DNA of 64,000 nt. Source: Ophiocordyceps camponoti-saundersi (nom. inval.). Taxonomy: Eukaryota > Ascomycota > Sordariomycetes > Hypocreales > Ophiocordycipitaceae. The translations under genes and the position numbers were made by a program. The stretch covers positions 1 through 64,000 of the forward strand of contig PDHQ01000044.1 of the NCBI GenBank assembly GCA_003339415.1. The letters are read 5' to 3'. Shown one piece after another: positions 18,709-30,387 of this stretch; position 1 is the stretch's first letter, and each line of letters opens with the position of its first letter. The notes under the pieces are model-generated. The model searched no databases, was not told the DNA's origin, and worked only from the letters and a program-made list of their open reading frames with translations.

Positions 18709-21700
18709 CTGATCTAACATGGCCAGTCACAGCTGCGGTTCGCCTGAGGCTCGTCTGGGGCCAAAAGTAAGGTAGAGTCGATTGTATCCTTAGGTTTGCA
18801 GAGGAAAATTGAAGTTGTCGTCTGGAGGTAGGTTGTCGTGTGTGATACGAGTACGAGTTGCAACCCTCTTACTGTGTCTGTTAAGCGGGTATCCGGCTTT
18901 GATAAGAGGACCGCATGAAACGGGCACTTTCACGTGTCAGGCCCAATGTTACTAGCTAGCGCTTAAACATCGGATGGTGTGGCCATGACAGTGACCTATC
19001 TGTAGCCGGAAGCACGATAAGTTTCTCAATCTCTCTGCTTTCCCTACCTATTAACCTACCACCTGCTCAATAGGTGGGTAGGTAGGTAGGCAGACATGTC
19101 GTGCGTGGAAGTGAAGTGAAGTGAGAGTCCCTTTGCTCCGCTCAAAGGCGGCGAGAAGCAGAGGAGTGATGGTGCACCAGTTGCCTTGACATATGGCTTT
19201 TGTACTCGTCTAACAGTCATTAATTGCTGTAACATGTCTAAAGTCTGAGCATGTATGTATATCGTGACTGCAACTCTCTGGGCGTGAATTCTTTTAATTC
19301 TTCATCTCTTTTTGTGAGTTTCAAGAGACCACAAGAGATATTCCGCCTTGCACATGGAGAATTATTGCGGCTGACAATATTGCGTGAGCCCCTATCAGTC
19401 AGGGATGACTACATACATGATACCTATCCGTACACGGCGTTACACGCCAACATGATATGATGACGAAGACGTCACTTCTGCCGAAATCACCAAACTACCT
19501 TGGACAGGCAAGGTAGAAAGGCAGATAGAATGTCTGGTATTATTGAAATGCTAACTGCAGGTCAGAAGCAAAAGTTAAAGAAGACAGATCGATGAACAGC
19601 GGTGGGAAAACTCGGAGGTTCAAACTCCGGTTGACGGCGGTAGTCTACTAAACTAAAGGAGGCTGTGCATACATACACTCCTTTACATACCTACATATGT
19701 ATGTATGTATGTCGGGGACGATGGCATTGAACCCGACCAACCCGATTCGTCTCCCTCGGGACTCAGACATTGGCGCCAACAGGACAGCTTGTCGAGACAA
19801 AGATACCTCCCTGTTCCAATATACGGAGAAAGGAGAACGGGGGAGAATGGCCGCGGCCTTTGCCAAGTGGAATGCAGAGCCGATGTTCAATTCTCCTGGT
19901 TCGGTAGATGAACAGTATTTGTGTGTATGGATGTATAGTATATGCCTCCCCCTTCGGCTTGTTCCTCTCAGACAAACTACCATGAAGCTTACCGTGCCCT
20001 GTGCTAATGAATTAACGATACGTTTCAGGGAGGTAAGTCGTCCTCTATCCTCGTGTTCGACAGAGCCTTTGGGGGAGGCTGCTTTGAGACACGTGGGCAA
20101 GGAGAGGAGGACAGTACAGCGGCAAGTTGAAAAATCGAACTCCCAACCTTGTTTGTGCAACGTTGGTAGCGGCATTTCGACCTGGCTTTCAGGTCAGACA
20201 GTATACATATGTATGTAAATAAGCAGGCCCCGGCGAGTGTTGAAAATTTACTCCGTATATTTAATAGGCAATACGGGAAGCATCAGACAAAAGTTGCGCA
20301 CATGATGTGGCTCATACAGAGTAGCCGATTAACGTGAATGTTAGGAGGACTCGATCGACTCGTGGCAGCCGCTGGCATCGGCTCCGAGTTAGGTAGGTAG
20401 GTGGCTAGTAGGAGTGTTTGACATATGTAGAGCCTAGAGGTAGCTACTAACAGTTGGCCGGCTCGCGAGCAATCGGGTGATCCGTGATCATATGTTTGTA
20501 TTCGTACAGACATATTCAAGTACCAGCGTACTTGTGTGAAGCATGTATACGAATACGAATAGAATGTGCTGACATATTGATATGCTGGCTCACGCCACAT
20601 CGTGCGCCACATGGCGGCTGCGTGTCGCGGCCATCTCGCGCCCTCTGCCATCAACCGTGGCTCCACGTCCAACCATGCGGTGCTCGGCGCAATCTTACTG
20701 ACTTGTTTCGGCGCATAATGAAAGAGAGCGATGGCGGCAAAACTTGGACGATTGCTGGGGCGTCTTCGCGTCGAATGTTTTGTTTTCCTTTTTCCTCCTG
20801 GATGCGGGTGGAGAGAGGGTCAGAGGGGGGGAGGGAGGCCCCAGAGACTTACCGTCATGCGCGAATACCTGTGTCTTCCTGCCACTGCTGCCCAAAGGTT
20901 GAGAAGCCAGACAAGTTTCTTGGTGCTTTTGCATATGCTTTTTTTAAAAATACTCATAAATAAGCTAAAATGTAGACTTTTCTCTGGCAGACGGAACTTC
21001 CAGAGGCACCATTCCGCTCTCGGGACCTACCGCAACTCTGCTACAGCGACCCCCCTCCCCCCCCCCCTGGCCACGTATTTTGGAGAGCAGCGAGCAAATT
21101 ATCTGGAGCTCGGTACGCAAAGAGACATATGTATGTATTGCTGTATTCGTATCGTCAGTATCGTACTTCTGTAAATAGGGTGATGGATGTACATACATAT
21201 AGGCTGGCATGCTGTAGCCTGTATCCGTATCAGGTACGCACAATGCCCTTCTCCTCCGACGCCTCAAAAGGACCAAATCAGTCGACGACTTCGTACAACA
21301 AAGCTTCGCTTCGTTCCGTCGGCATACATATGGCGGTGCGTGCGCCACATGCGGCGCAGCTCTGCTCAACAGACAAGAGCCAGTACAAGATGGCTCTTCC
21401 AGGGCAGCAGGGGGGCGGGGACGAGAGGGGGGAGGGGTGGGCGTGTGTTTATCGCGTGGGGCCAATGAGATCCCCCCTTTGCACTGCCTCATTCACTACA
21501 TCACTGTATCTGTCCCAAGCGCAGGTAAGGTATGTGTGAAGAGAGCCAAGGTCAACTGAGTCTCCTCCTCTCCGCAGCGGCGCAGCGCCTCCTCACTCAT
21601 CTCTCTCAACTTTACCTCGACGTCGCCAGTCTGCATTGCCGAATCTACCTACAGGCGCCTTATAACTATGAGTCTACGCTGAGAGACAGAGAGTTCACGA

Positions 21701-21919
21701 GAGAGAGAGAGAGAGAGACCCAGAAAACCGCGAGATTCCTCTCTCTATCATCCCTTTCCAATATTCATTACTCCACACCCCACCCCTTTTCCACTTCGCC
21801 ATTATATCCTTGTCGACTGCTCCGCCTTCTCGTCGATCGAGTGCTTCGGTATAGCTTCGCCACTGCTCCTCGCCGCTGAAATCCCCATCATAGCCGCCTG
21901 AGGCGGCAGTGTTTCGGGC
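18709..21919. other. Gene-free interval, 3.2 kb
   Basis: Largest gap between genes. Contains inverted CCTA/TAGG repeats (19050-19092), a palindromic ACATATGTATGT tract near 19690, further TATG repeats (20205, 21128, 21190) and GA repeats near 21703. The longest frames (about 175 codons on both strands around 19650-20220) have no recognisable product. Confidence 0.55.
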
Positions 21920-24900
21920 ATGACGGAGCCCAGTGATCCGGGGCCGCCTGATGGCTCCAGAAGGCGGGCGTAAGTGTTTTTGTTTTTGCTTCCGTTTTAT
22001 CAAGGTTCTCATTTTCATTTGCCAGTCCCACAATCACCATCGATACCACGGCCGTCAACATCGACCATGACGTGGAAATGCTCAACGAATCTCGCCCACC
22101 ACAAGAAGACGCCGTTAGCCCCATGACGACTGTTGAGCCGTCCGGCGGCTTGAGCCACGTTGGACAGCAAACCGTCGATTCTCATCACCCAGACATCTCT
22201 CTCGATAGCAAGGACAGCCGGCCAACGAGTCCGCACAACATCTCTAGCCCGGTGCTGACACGCGCCAACGATGACGGAACCGGCTTTCTCTCCGTCCCCT
22301 CAAATCATACACGTCCGCGCCAGAATTCCACCGACTCCCAGGAGGTGTCGGCACGTTCCATCAGCTCTCACGGCGAGACCACCATGGTCGCGTCCAGCCA
22401 CACTCAGGTGAACAAATTCAAGGTCTCGGGCAACGATAAGATCATGAAGGACGACAAGGCTTTGACGCCTGACGCCGGCACCGAGGGCGACTTTGACGTC
22501 CGGGACAACCCCTTCGCCTTTTCTCCTGGTCAGCTTAACAAAATGTTCAACCCAAAGAGCCTAGCCGCGTTCTATAAGCTTGGTGGCTTGCGCGGGCTGG
22601 AAAAGGGACTGAGAACGGATCGCAAGACTGGCTTGAGTCCCGATGAAACTCACCTAACTGGGCACGTAACGTACGAGGAAGCCACTTCCAAGATGGATGT
22701 GGAAAACATGGAGAAAACCACAGGGGAGCCCAAGGTGGAATCCATAACTCGCGCCTCGACTCGCAAATCAGCGCCATCAGATGACACGGCCTTTGTCGAT
22801 CGGCTCCGTGTCTTTCGAGACAATCGTCTGCCGGCGAAGAAGGGAAAGTCTCTTCTTCAGCTTGTGTTGGCCACCTACAACGACAATGTTCTCATCTTAC
22901 TGTCGGTAGCCGCCGTGGTCAGTCTTGCCGTAGGACTGTACCAGACCTTTGACGGCGAAGACGACGGGGGCCCTAAGGTCGAGTGGGTCGAGGGCGTCGC
23001 CATTGTTGTGGCCATTGCCCTCGTAGTCATCGTCGGATCGCTCAACGACTTCTCCAAAGAGCGCAAGTTTGTGAAGCTAAACAAGGTGAAACAGGATCGC
23101 AACGTACGCGTTGTTCGCTCCGGGCGAACGAAAGAGATTTCTGTATTCGACATATTAGTCGGCGACGTCGTCCATCTGGAACCTGGAGATATGGTACCTG
23201 CCGATGGGGTGCTCATCGACGGCTTCAACGTCAAATGCGACGAATCTCAGACGACTGGCGAGTCGGACATTATCCGAAAACGTCCCGCTGATGAGGTATA
23301 CGTCGCCATTCAGGAGCACGAAAGCCTCAAGAAGATGGACCCTTTCATCCAATCCGGTGCCCGCATAATGGAAGGCGTTGGCACTTACATGGTAACCTCT
23401 ACCGGCGTCTATTCGACCCATGGCAGGACTCTCATGGCGCTCAACGATGACCCAGAGATGACGCCCCTTCAAGCCAAGCTCAACGTCGTCGCTACTTGGA
23501 TCGCCAAGCTGGGTAGTGCCGTCGGCTTGCTCCTGTTCATCGTCCTCTTTATCCAATTCCTCGTCCGACTTCCTCATCTCACAGACGTTACCCCTGCAAG
23601 GAAGGGACAGATGTTCCTCAACATCTTCATCATGGTCGTCACTATTATTGTCGTCGCCGTCCCGGAGGGCCTTCCCCTGGCTGTGACCTTGGCCTTGGCC
23701 TTTGCCACGACGCGCATGTTGAAGGACGCCAACCTGGTTCGACACCTCAAGGCGTGCGAGGTCATGGGCAACGCGACAACCATCTGCTCGGACAAGACGG
23801 GCACCTTGACGCAAAATAAGATGCAAATCGTTTCTGCCACCATCGGAACCAGTCTCCGCTTCGGCGGCGGTCGACCGGCATCGCGAGATGAAGATGTGGC
23901 GACGACACCGGTTGATACGGGCGCGGACATCACGGCGGCCGAGTTTGCGTCGATGCTTAGCGCTCCCGTCAAGGAGCTGCTGGTCAAGTCGATTGCCCTC
24001 AACTCGACAGCGTTCGAGGGCCAGGTTGACGGGCAGAACACGTTTATCGGGTCCAAGACGGAGACGGCCCTCTTACTCTTCGCCAGGGACTACCTGGGCA
24101 TGTCGTCGGTCGGCGAGGAGCGGGAAAACGCGAGGACGCTTCAGATGGTGCCCTTCGACTCGGGCAGAAAGTGCATGGGTGTCGTCGTCGGGCTCCCAGG
24201 GGGGCGAGCCCGGCTTTACGTCAAAGGCGCGTCGGAGATAGTACTCGCGAAGTGCACGCAAACCCTGCGAGATGCCGCTGTCGACGGCTCGGTGGCATCG
24301 CTCTCGAAGAACAACACGGAAACGATTGCGCACTTGATCGAGGGCTATGCGACGCGCTCCCTCCGCACCATTGGTATCTGCTTCAGAGATTTTGAGGCCT
24401 GGCCACCAAAGGACGCTCGCAGCGGGGAAGGGGGCAAGGACGACGTTGACTTTACGGACGTGTTCCGCGACATGAGCTTCATCGGCATGGTGGGCATCCA
24501 AGACCCGCTGCGTGAGGGCGTGTATGAGTCGGTCAAGCTCTGCCAGCAGGCGGGCGTGGTGGTGCGGATGGTGACGGGCGACAACAAGCTGACGGCACAA
24601 GCCATCGCCAAGGAGTGCGGCATCCTACAGGCGCACAGCGTGGTGATGGAAGGGCCCGACTTCCGCAACCTCAGCAAGCTGCAGCAGGAGGAGGTGATTC
24701 CGACACTTCACGTGTTGGCGAGGTCCAGCCCGGAGGACAAGCGGATTCTTGTCAAGAGGCTCAAGGACAAGGGCGAGACGGTGGCGGTGACGGGGGACGG
24801 GACCAACGACGCGCCGGCTCTGAAGATGGCGGATGTCGGCTTCTCGATGGGCATCACCGGGACGGAGGTGGCCAAGGAGGCGTCGGCCATCATCTTGATG

Positions 24901-26235
24901 GACGACAACTTTGCGAGCATCGTGAAGGCTCTCAAGTGGGGGCGGGCGGTCAACGACGCGGTCAAGCGGTTCCTGCAGTTCCAGCTAACGGTCAACATCA
25001 CGGCTGTCGTCCTCACGTTTGTGACGGCGGTGTCGAATAAGCACGACTCGGCCGAGTCCAACAGGCAAGAGACGGCGGTGTTGACGGCGGTGCAGCTGCT
25101 CTGGGTCAACCTCATCATGGACACGCTGGCGGCGCTGGCACTGGCGACGGACCCGCCGCACGACAGCGTGCTCAAGAGGCTGCCGGAGCCCAAGGGCTCG
25201 CCTCTGGTGTCGATTACCATGTGGAAGATGATTTTGGGACAGGCGGCGTATCAACTCGTCATCACGTTTCTCTTGTACTATGGGATTCCACAGCACTGGT
25301 TCGATCCGTTTACGACCAACGACCAGCCGCTCCCGGAGGAGGTCAATACGATGGTGTTTAACACGTTTGTGTGGATGCAGATATTCAACCAGTGGAAGTA
25401 AGTGGCAGCCCTTGACCCCGGCGCAGAAGGGAATAGGAACTGACGGTTTCATTTTTTTTTTCTCGACAGCAACCGGCGACTGGACAATCGGTTCAACATT
25501 TTCGAGGGTCTGACCAAGAACTGGATCTTCCTAGTCATCAGCCTCCTTATGTGTGGTGGGCAGGTGCTGATCATCTTCTTCGGGGGCGCGGCGTTTCAAA
25601 TCGCCAGCCGCAGGCAGGACAGCTCGCAGTGGGCGATGGCGGTGCTACTGGGACTTTTGTCGATACCGATGGGGGTGGTGCTACGGCTGATTCCGGACGA
25701 GGCGATTGCGGCGCTGGTGCCGGGTTTCCTCCGGAACCGAGGACGGACGGTGCCGGGACTGACAGTGTCGGACGAGGAGATGGGCCAGTACCCGGAGCCG
25801 CTGGCGGAGGTGCGGGACGAGCTCAAGTTCATCAGGCGGATGAAGGGCGGGCGGCTTAACAACCTCCGTTTCAAGATTCAGCAGCACACGGAGACGGTAC
25901 TGCGGCAGCGATCTCGCAGCCCGTCTCACTCGCGGTCGGACTCGATGAAGATGTCGACGCGGGAGGACGGCGGGATCGAGTCGGAGCTGAAGCAAAGATG
26001 GGGGTCGACGCGGTCACGGTCCAACTCGGCCTTGGGGGCGCCGACGGTGATGGCGGGCATCGTGGCGGCGGGAGTGGCGGCAGGATGGTCGCCGACAGGG
26101 CGAGTGACTTCGGAGGAAATGATGGGTGGTGGAGGAGGAGGAGGAGGTAAGGGAGGGAAGGACGAGGAGGAGGAGTATGAGAAGAAGGGAGAGGAAGACG
26201 ACGAGGACGAAAAAGAGAGGAAGAAGAAGAAGTAG
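21920..26235 (+). CDS. P-type Ca2+-ATPase, PMC1/PMCA type
   Basis: Pumps cytosolic Ca2+ across the vacuolar (or plasma) membrane. Three exons (21920-21969, 22026-25397, 25470-26235) give 1395 aa. All P-IIB landmarks are present: TGES (about residue 427), VAVPEGLPLAVTLALAF (M4, about 560), phosphorylated Asp in CSDKTGTLTQNKM (D606), and hinge TGDGTNDAPALKMADVGFS (about 940), followed by M5-M10. The first 300 residues are a long hydrophilic extension with NPFAFSPGQLNKMFNPKSLAAFYKLGG, a segment typical of fungal PMC1 homologues. After M10 there is a tail of nearly 200 residues: a basic segment (LKFIRRMKGGRLNNLRFKI), an RS/SP stretch, and an extreme Glu/Asp/Lys end. The short first exon is chosen because its junction is in phase and extends the ORF to a good ATG. 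Confidence 0.95.
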
Positions 26236-26998
26236 AGTTGTGGTGGTGGTGGTGGTGGTGGTGATGGTTGTTGTTGCAGCAGCCGTAGCAGCAGTCTTGG
26301 CAGTATCCGATAATAACACACATAGCGATGTAAAAAATTGGTTTGATTTTTCATTTTACATTTTCTCTTAAAAGATTCTTTCTCTTGAAGAGGAGCAGAA
26401 GTGATGTGATGGGCGGTTGATGAAGAAACCATCTTTGCCTACTACTACTTACTTGGTATCTACAGAGTTGGCATACCTACTTGGTAACTACCTACCTAGG
26501 TACTGGGACATGAGGAGGGGGAGGAGGAGGAGGAGTTTACCTACCTAGTCGCAGTGTTTTTTTTTTCCTGTTTTGCGCAAACGTTATTGCTGCTGCTGCT
26601 GCTGCTGATGATGATGATGCGTCTTTGTCAGGATCCGGAGTTAAGTTGGCAGTGCCCTGCTCAGTTACGGGTGCTGATGGATGATTTTTAGTTGTAGTTT
26701 TGAGTCTTGATGCTTTTTGCTTATCATTATCGAGTTAGGGGAGACGGGAGAGAGAGAGAGAGAGTAAGAGGGAGGGGGGAAAGAAGGGGGGGGGCGGTGG
26801 CTTGTTACTGTTAGTGTTAGTTAGCAGGCAGGCAGGTAGGCAGAAACCGTACAAGGCAGGCTCAGGGGAGGGGATGGATCTGGGGCTCGCTCTAATCAGT
26901 TGCCTGATTCGCGCACATTCTTTTCTCTCTTTTTCTTTTCTTTCTCCTCCTTTAATGCTCTCACCCTCACTCTTACTCTCTATCTCTGTCTCTCGTCA

Positions 26999-27031
<33 letters not shown>

Positions 27032-28344
27032 GCACATCTTCCCTCTTCATCTCCTTCTTTTTTTTCCTTCTTCTTTCTTCTCTCTTACATACGTACATAC
27101 CTACATACATATAAGAAAGAAGAGAATCTTATCCGCAGCACGTATTCATAACCTACCTAGGTACACAACACATTATGTACATATATTTGCCTCTCTAGCG
27201 AGCGACGCTTCTTCTTCTTCTTCTTCGTCTTCGTCTTCTTCCTTTTCCTTCTTCTTCCTCTACCCTTTTCTCGTACTTTTCTTCCCCCCTTCTCTCTGTC
27301 TTCTCTCTTCTCTCATCATAGACTTTCCCCTTCTTCTCTCCGTCTCCCGCTCTTCCCCCCTCCCCGCCCTCCCTCCACCCCTCTCTCTCTCCTCCTCGAC
27401 TCTCTTATTCTCTTCCAACTCCCTCGCGCTCACGCGTGTGTGTGTGTTTTTTTTTTCCTTTTTCATTAATCCTGCTTACCTACTAAGGTATTGGCAGTGC
27501 CCATCCGCCCATCCGTACTCGTACATACTACGGATACACATCTTCACACACACTCTCTCTCTCTTTCGCTCTTTCTCCCCTTGAGGCTTGCCCTTTTTAT
27601 CATCTTATTCCCTCCTTTTATTTCCTTTTCCATTTCAGATTCTCTTTTCTCTTCAATTTCTTCTCTTTCCTTCTCTCCATTTTCTTCCTTCCCCTTCATC
27701 TTCAACCCTGTTTTCTTCTCTCTTCCGTATCTACGATTGAGTTTTCTCTCGCTTTCATTTCCTTTCTCTTACTCCGCCTCTCATTTTCTCCTCGAGAATT
27801 GACATTGTCTGTCTTGTCTCAGTTGTTGAGTTTCACTCGATTTCTCTTCTCCTTCGCCGTCCCCGAGGAACTACATACCTCCTACTATCTGGGTTGGTTT
27901 TTTTCCCTCCTTCATCCCCCGCCGCCCCCCCTCCAGCCCTTTTCCCCCCCTCAACTCCCTCTTCCACCTTCCCCCGCGTCTCTTCGCCTCTTGTCCCCAA
28001 CAACAACATCGTCGTCGTCATCGTCGTCATCATCGTCATCATTTTCATTCTCATCAACATCAACATCATCATCATTAACAAGAACAACAACAGCAGCAGC
28101 AGCAGCATCTTTCGGTCAGGCTTATTCGCACTCACGACCGAAACAGACAGGAACAGCTTCATACACATACACAGACACAGAGAGAGAAAAGATACAGAGA
28201 AACGATAGAGAGTTAGACTGAGAGACGGAAAGGGAAACAGGCCTTCTTCCTCTTCCTCTTCCTCCTCTCCCTCTTCTAACAATTGCAAACAACAACTTCG
28301 TTTCATAACCCCCCATAGGAAAAAAAAAAAAGGCCAAACTGCAA
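26236..28344. other. Pyrimidine-rich interval and probable Sir2 leader, 2.1 kb
   Basis: From about 26900 to 28300 the plus strand is almost all C and T, with CT runs (27001-27022), then CAN triplets (28000-28110). CTAAC (28276-28280) and CATAG (28315-28318) near the end look like an intron branch site and acceptor. CCTA and CATA repeats occur near 26470-26545 and 27090. Confidence 0.6.
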
Positions 28345-29931
28345 ATGAAACGCGGTCCCAAAGGTCATACGCTACGGCGTAAAAAGGCCAACGCTGACAA
28401 GTCCCTGGACAAGCTGCCCAAGAACCCGACGCTGGACGAGGTTAAAAAGGCAGACGCTCACATCTCTCTCACCGAGCTGGAGGAGAGGGTCAATGACGTT
28501 CGAGAGTCGTGGGAGACGGACTCGCTCTTCGAAGACGCACTCGAGGAGCTGAGCGGTGACGCGTCCTTGACTGCCAATGATGGTGTGTTTTTGATTCCCA
28601 TCTGCGAACGCATCGTTTGTCGTCTAATAACAACCCCAGAACTCAAAGGCTGCTGCTGCTCGCCCGAAGAGGCCGGCCGGCTTCGGCGAGAACTGCGCGA
28701 GTACGGCCCCGCCGTCTTCTGCCAGCGAACCGTCGATGCCGGTCGCTACACCGCCAAGAAACTATTGACCGCCTTCAACATCCGCCCGCCCCCCTTTCTC
28801 CAGGGTCAGCCTGACGAGGCCTACTACAGTCTGCTCTCCCTCGCCATATCTCGCGAGCTGTCCAAGCGGGCCAAGTTGTCGCGCTGGAACTCGGTCGATG
28901 ACGCCGTTGACCTCCTCAACAACTGCAACAACATCGTCGTCATCACCGGCGCCGGCATCTCCACTTCCCTTGGCATTCCCGACTTTCGCTCCAAGGGCAC
29001 GGGCCTCTACTCCAAGCTCGAACACCTCGGCCTCGCCGATCCCCAAGAGGTATTCGACATCGGAGTCTTCAAGCAGGACCCTTCCATCTTCTACTCCGTT
29101 GCCAAGGACATCGTCCCGGCCACCGACCGCTTCACCCCGACCCACCAGTTCATCGCCATGCTGCACCAGCGCCAAAAGCTCCTCACCAACTACTCCCAGA
29201 ACATCGACAACCTCGAGGTCAAGGCCGGCCTGCCGCGCGACCGCCTGATCCAGTGCCACGGCTCCTTCGGCTCCGCCACCTGCGTCCAGTGCCACCACCG
29301 CATGCCCGGCGACGATATCCTCCCCCACATCCGCGCCGGCCAGGTGCCGCCCTGTCCCCGCTGCGCCAAGGCCCTCCGCGCAAACAGCGCCTCGTCCGGC
29401 TCTCTCAAGCGCAAGCGTTCCTCGGGAGGCGCCGACAAGAAGCGTCGCCGGTGGTCCGACCAAAGTTCCGGCAACGACGATGATGACGACGACGAGCCCC
29501 AGACCGGCGTCATGAAGCCCGACATCACCTTCTTCGGCGAACCCTTGCCCGACGAGTTCTCCCGTCGGCTCACCGAGCACGATCGCGACAAGGTCGACCT
29601 CGTCGTCGTCATCGGCACCTCGCTCAAGGTCACGCCCGTGTCCGAGATCGTCAGCTGGCTTCCTCCTCAGATCCCCCAGATTTACATCTCTCGCCAGCCC
29701 GTCAACCACATCAACTTCGACATCGACCTCCTCGGTGACTGTGACGTCGTCGTCGCCGAGTTGTGCCGTCGTCTCGCCTGGCCCCTTCGCCACGAAATGG
29801 CCGTTCCCGATGATCAAAAAATCGAAGTGAAGCCCGAACCAGGCTACACCAGCCGTCACGTCTTTGACCTTGCCAAACCCTCCACCACCACTGCCGCTGT
29901 CGCTGATGTTAAGAACAAGAAGAAGCCTTGA
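28345..29931 (+). CDS. Sir2/Hst1-family NAD-dependent histone deacetylase
   Basis: Class I sirtuin, expected to deacetylate histones for silencing; nuclear. Intronless from this ATG, 528 aa. N-terminal SIR2-associated region holds SLFEDALEELSG and REYGPAVFCQRTVDAGRYTAKKLL. The catalytic core has GAGISTSLGIPDFRS (about 202), TNYSQNIDNLE, catalytic His in CHGSFGSATC (H305), zinc ligands CVQC and CPRC, then FFGEPLPDEF, VVIGTSLKVTPVSE and ISRQPVNH. A basic, then acidic insert (LKRKRSSGGADKKRRRW, DDDDDDE) after the zinc knuckle probably holds an NLS. A branch site (28276-28280) and CATAG acceptor (28318) just upstream suggest a 5'-UTR intron or an upstream coding exon, since the frame stays open to the acceptor. 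Confidence 0.93.
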   Translation: MKRGPKGHTLRRKKANADKSLDKLPKNPTLDEVKKADAHISLTELEERVNDVRESWETDSLFEDALEELSGDASLTANDGVFLIPICERIVCRLITTPELKGCCCSPEEAGRLRRELREYGPAVFCQRTVDAGRYTAKKLLTAFNIRPPPFLQGQPDEAYYSLLSLAISRELSKRAKLSRWNSVDDAVDLLNNCNNIVVITGAGISTSLGIPDFRSKGTGLYSKLEHLGLADPQEVFDIGVFKQDPSIFYSVAKDIVPATDRFTPTHQFIAMLHQRQKLLTNYSQNIDNLEVKAGLPRDRLIQCHGSFGSATCVQCHHRMPGDDILPHIRAGQVPPCPRCAKALRANSASSGSLKRKRSSGGADKKRRRWSDQSSGNDDDDDDEPQTGVMKPDITFFGEPLPDEFSRRLTEHDRDKVDLVVVIGTSLKVTPVSEIVSWLPPQIPQIYISRQPVNHINFDIDLLGDCDVVVAELCRRLAWPLRHEMAVPDDQKIEVKPEPGYTSRHVFDLAKPSTTTAAVADVKNKKKP

Positions 29932-30387
29932 CGGGCCTCTTTATACCACTATACCGTTCCCGTTTCTTCCCCGTTTTTTCCCTTGCACAACCTTTACCTA
30001 CTGTTGGTTTCTATTTTTTTTTCCCACTTCATACTTGTTTTACTGGCACGCTTAGGCGTCATTCTGAGAGAATGGTGGAAACAAACACCAGGGTGGTGAT
30101 TCTTTTGTTTTCCCCTCTTTCGATTTTGTTTCTGCTATTTGAGCTATTCATAAGTCTCCTCTTCTCTCTCTTGAAGACGAAAAGAGGGGGCCAGAATTTA
30201 TACCAATCATGGGACAGGATCTTCCCCCCTATTCACATAGCTAGGAGGGGATAGAGAGGGAAAAGGGGACTGCAAATCCTGTGAAACTGAAGAACAAGGA
30301 GAACAGAGTGAGAATGTAAGAAAGAAAGGATAAGACGACGAGAGAAAGACAATACACAAGGGTAGGGAGTTTTAAGGATGTTCCGGT
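29932..30387. other. Intergenic between convergent Sir2 and Scy1-like genes
   Basis: T-rich after the Sir2 stop, then A/G-rich; presumably overlapping 3' UTRs. No gene seen. Confidence 0.6.

Noticed and set aside
19613..19629. T-arm-like hairpin (CGGAG/CTCCG around GTTCAAA)
   Set aside because: No matching acceptor, D or anticodon arms at the right distance on either strand.
20134..20165. Minus-strand tRNA-like segment with GTTCGA and TTGCACA
   Set aside because: Stems do not pair and no A box is present; at best a relic.
19648..20218. Overlapping frames of about 175 codons on both strands
   Set aside because: No motif, no splice or start context, repeat-derived ends; likely chance.
28762..29859. 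365-codon minus-strand frame
   Set aside because: Antisense of the Sir2-family core; a by-product of GC-biased codons.
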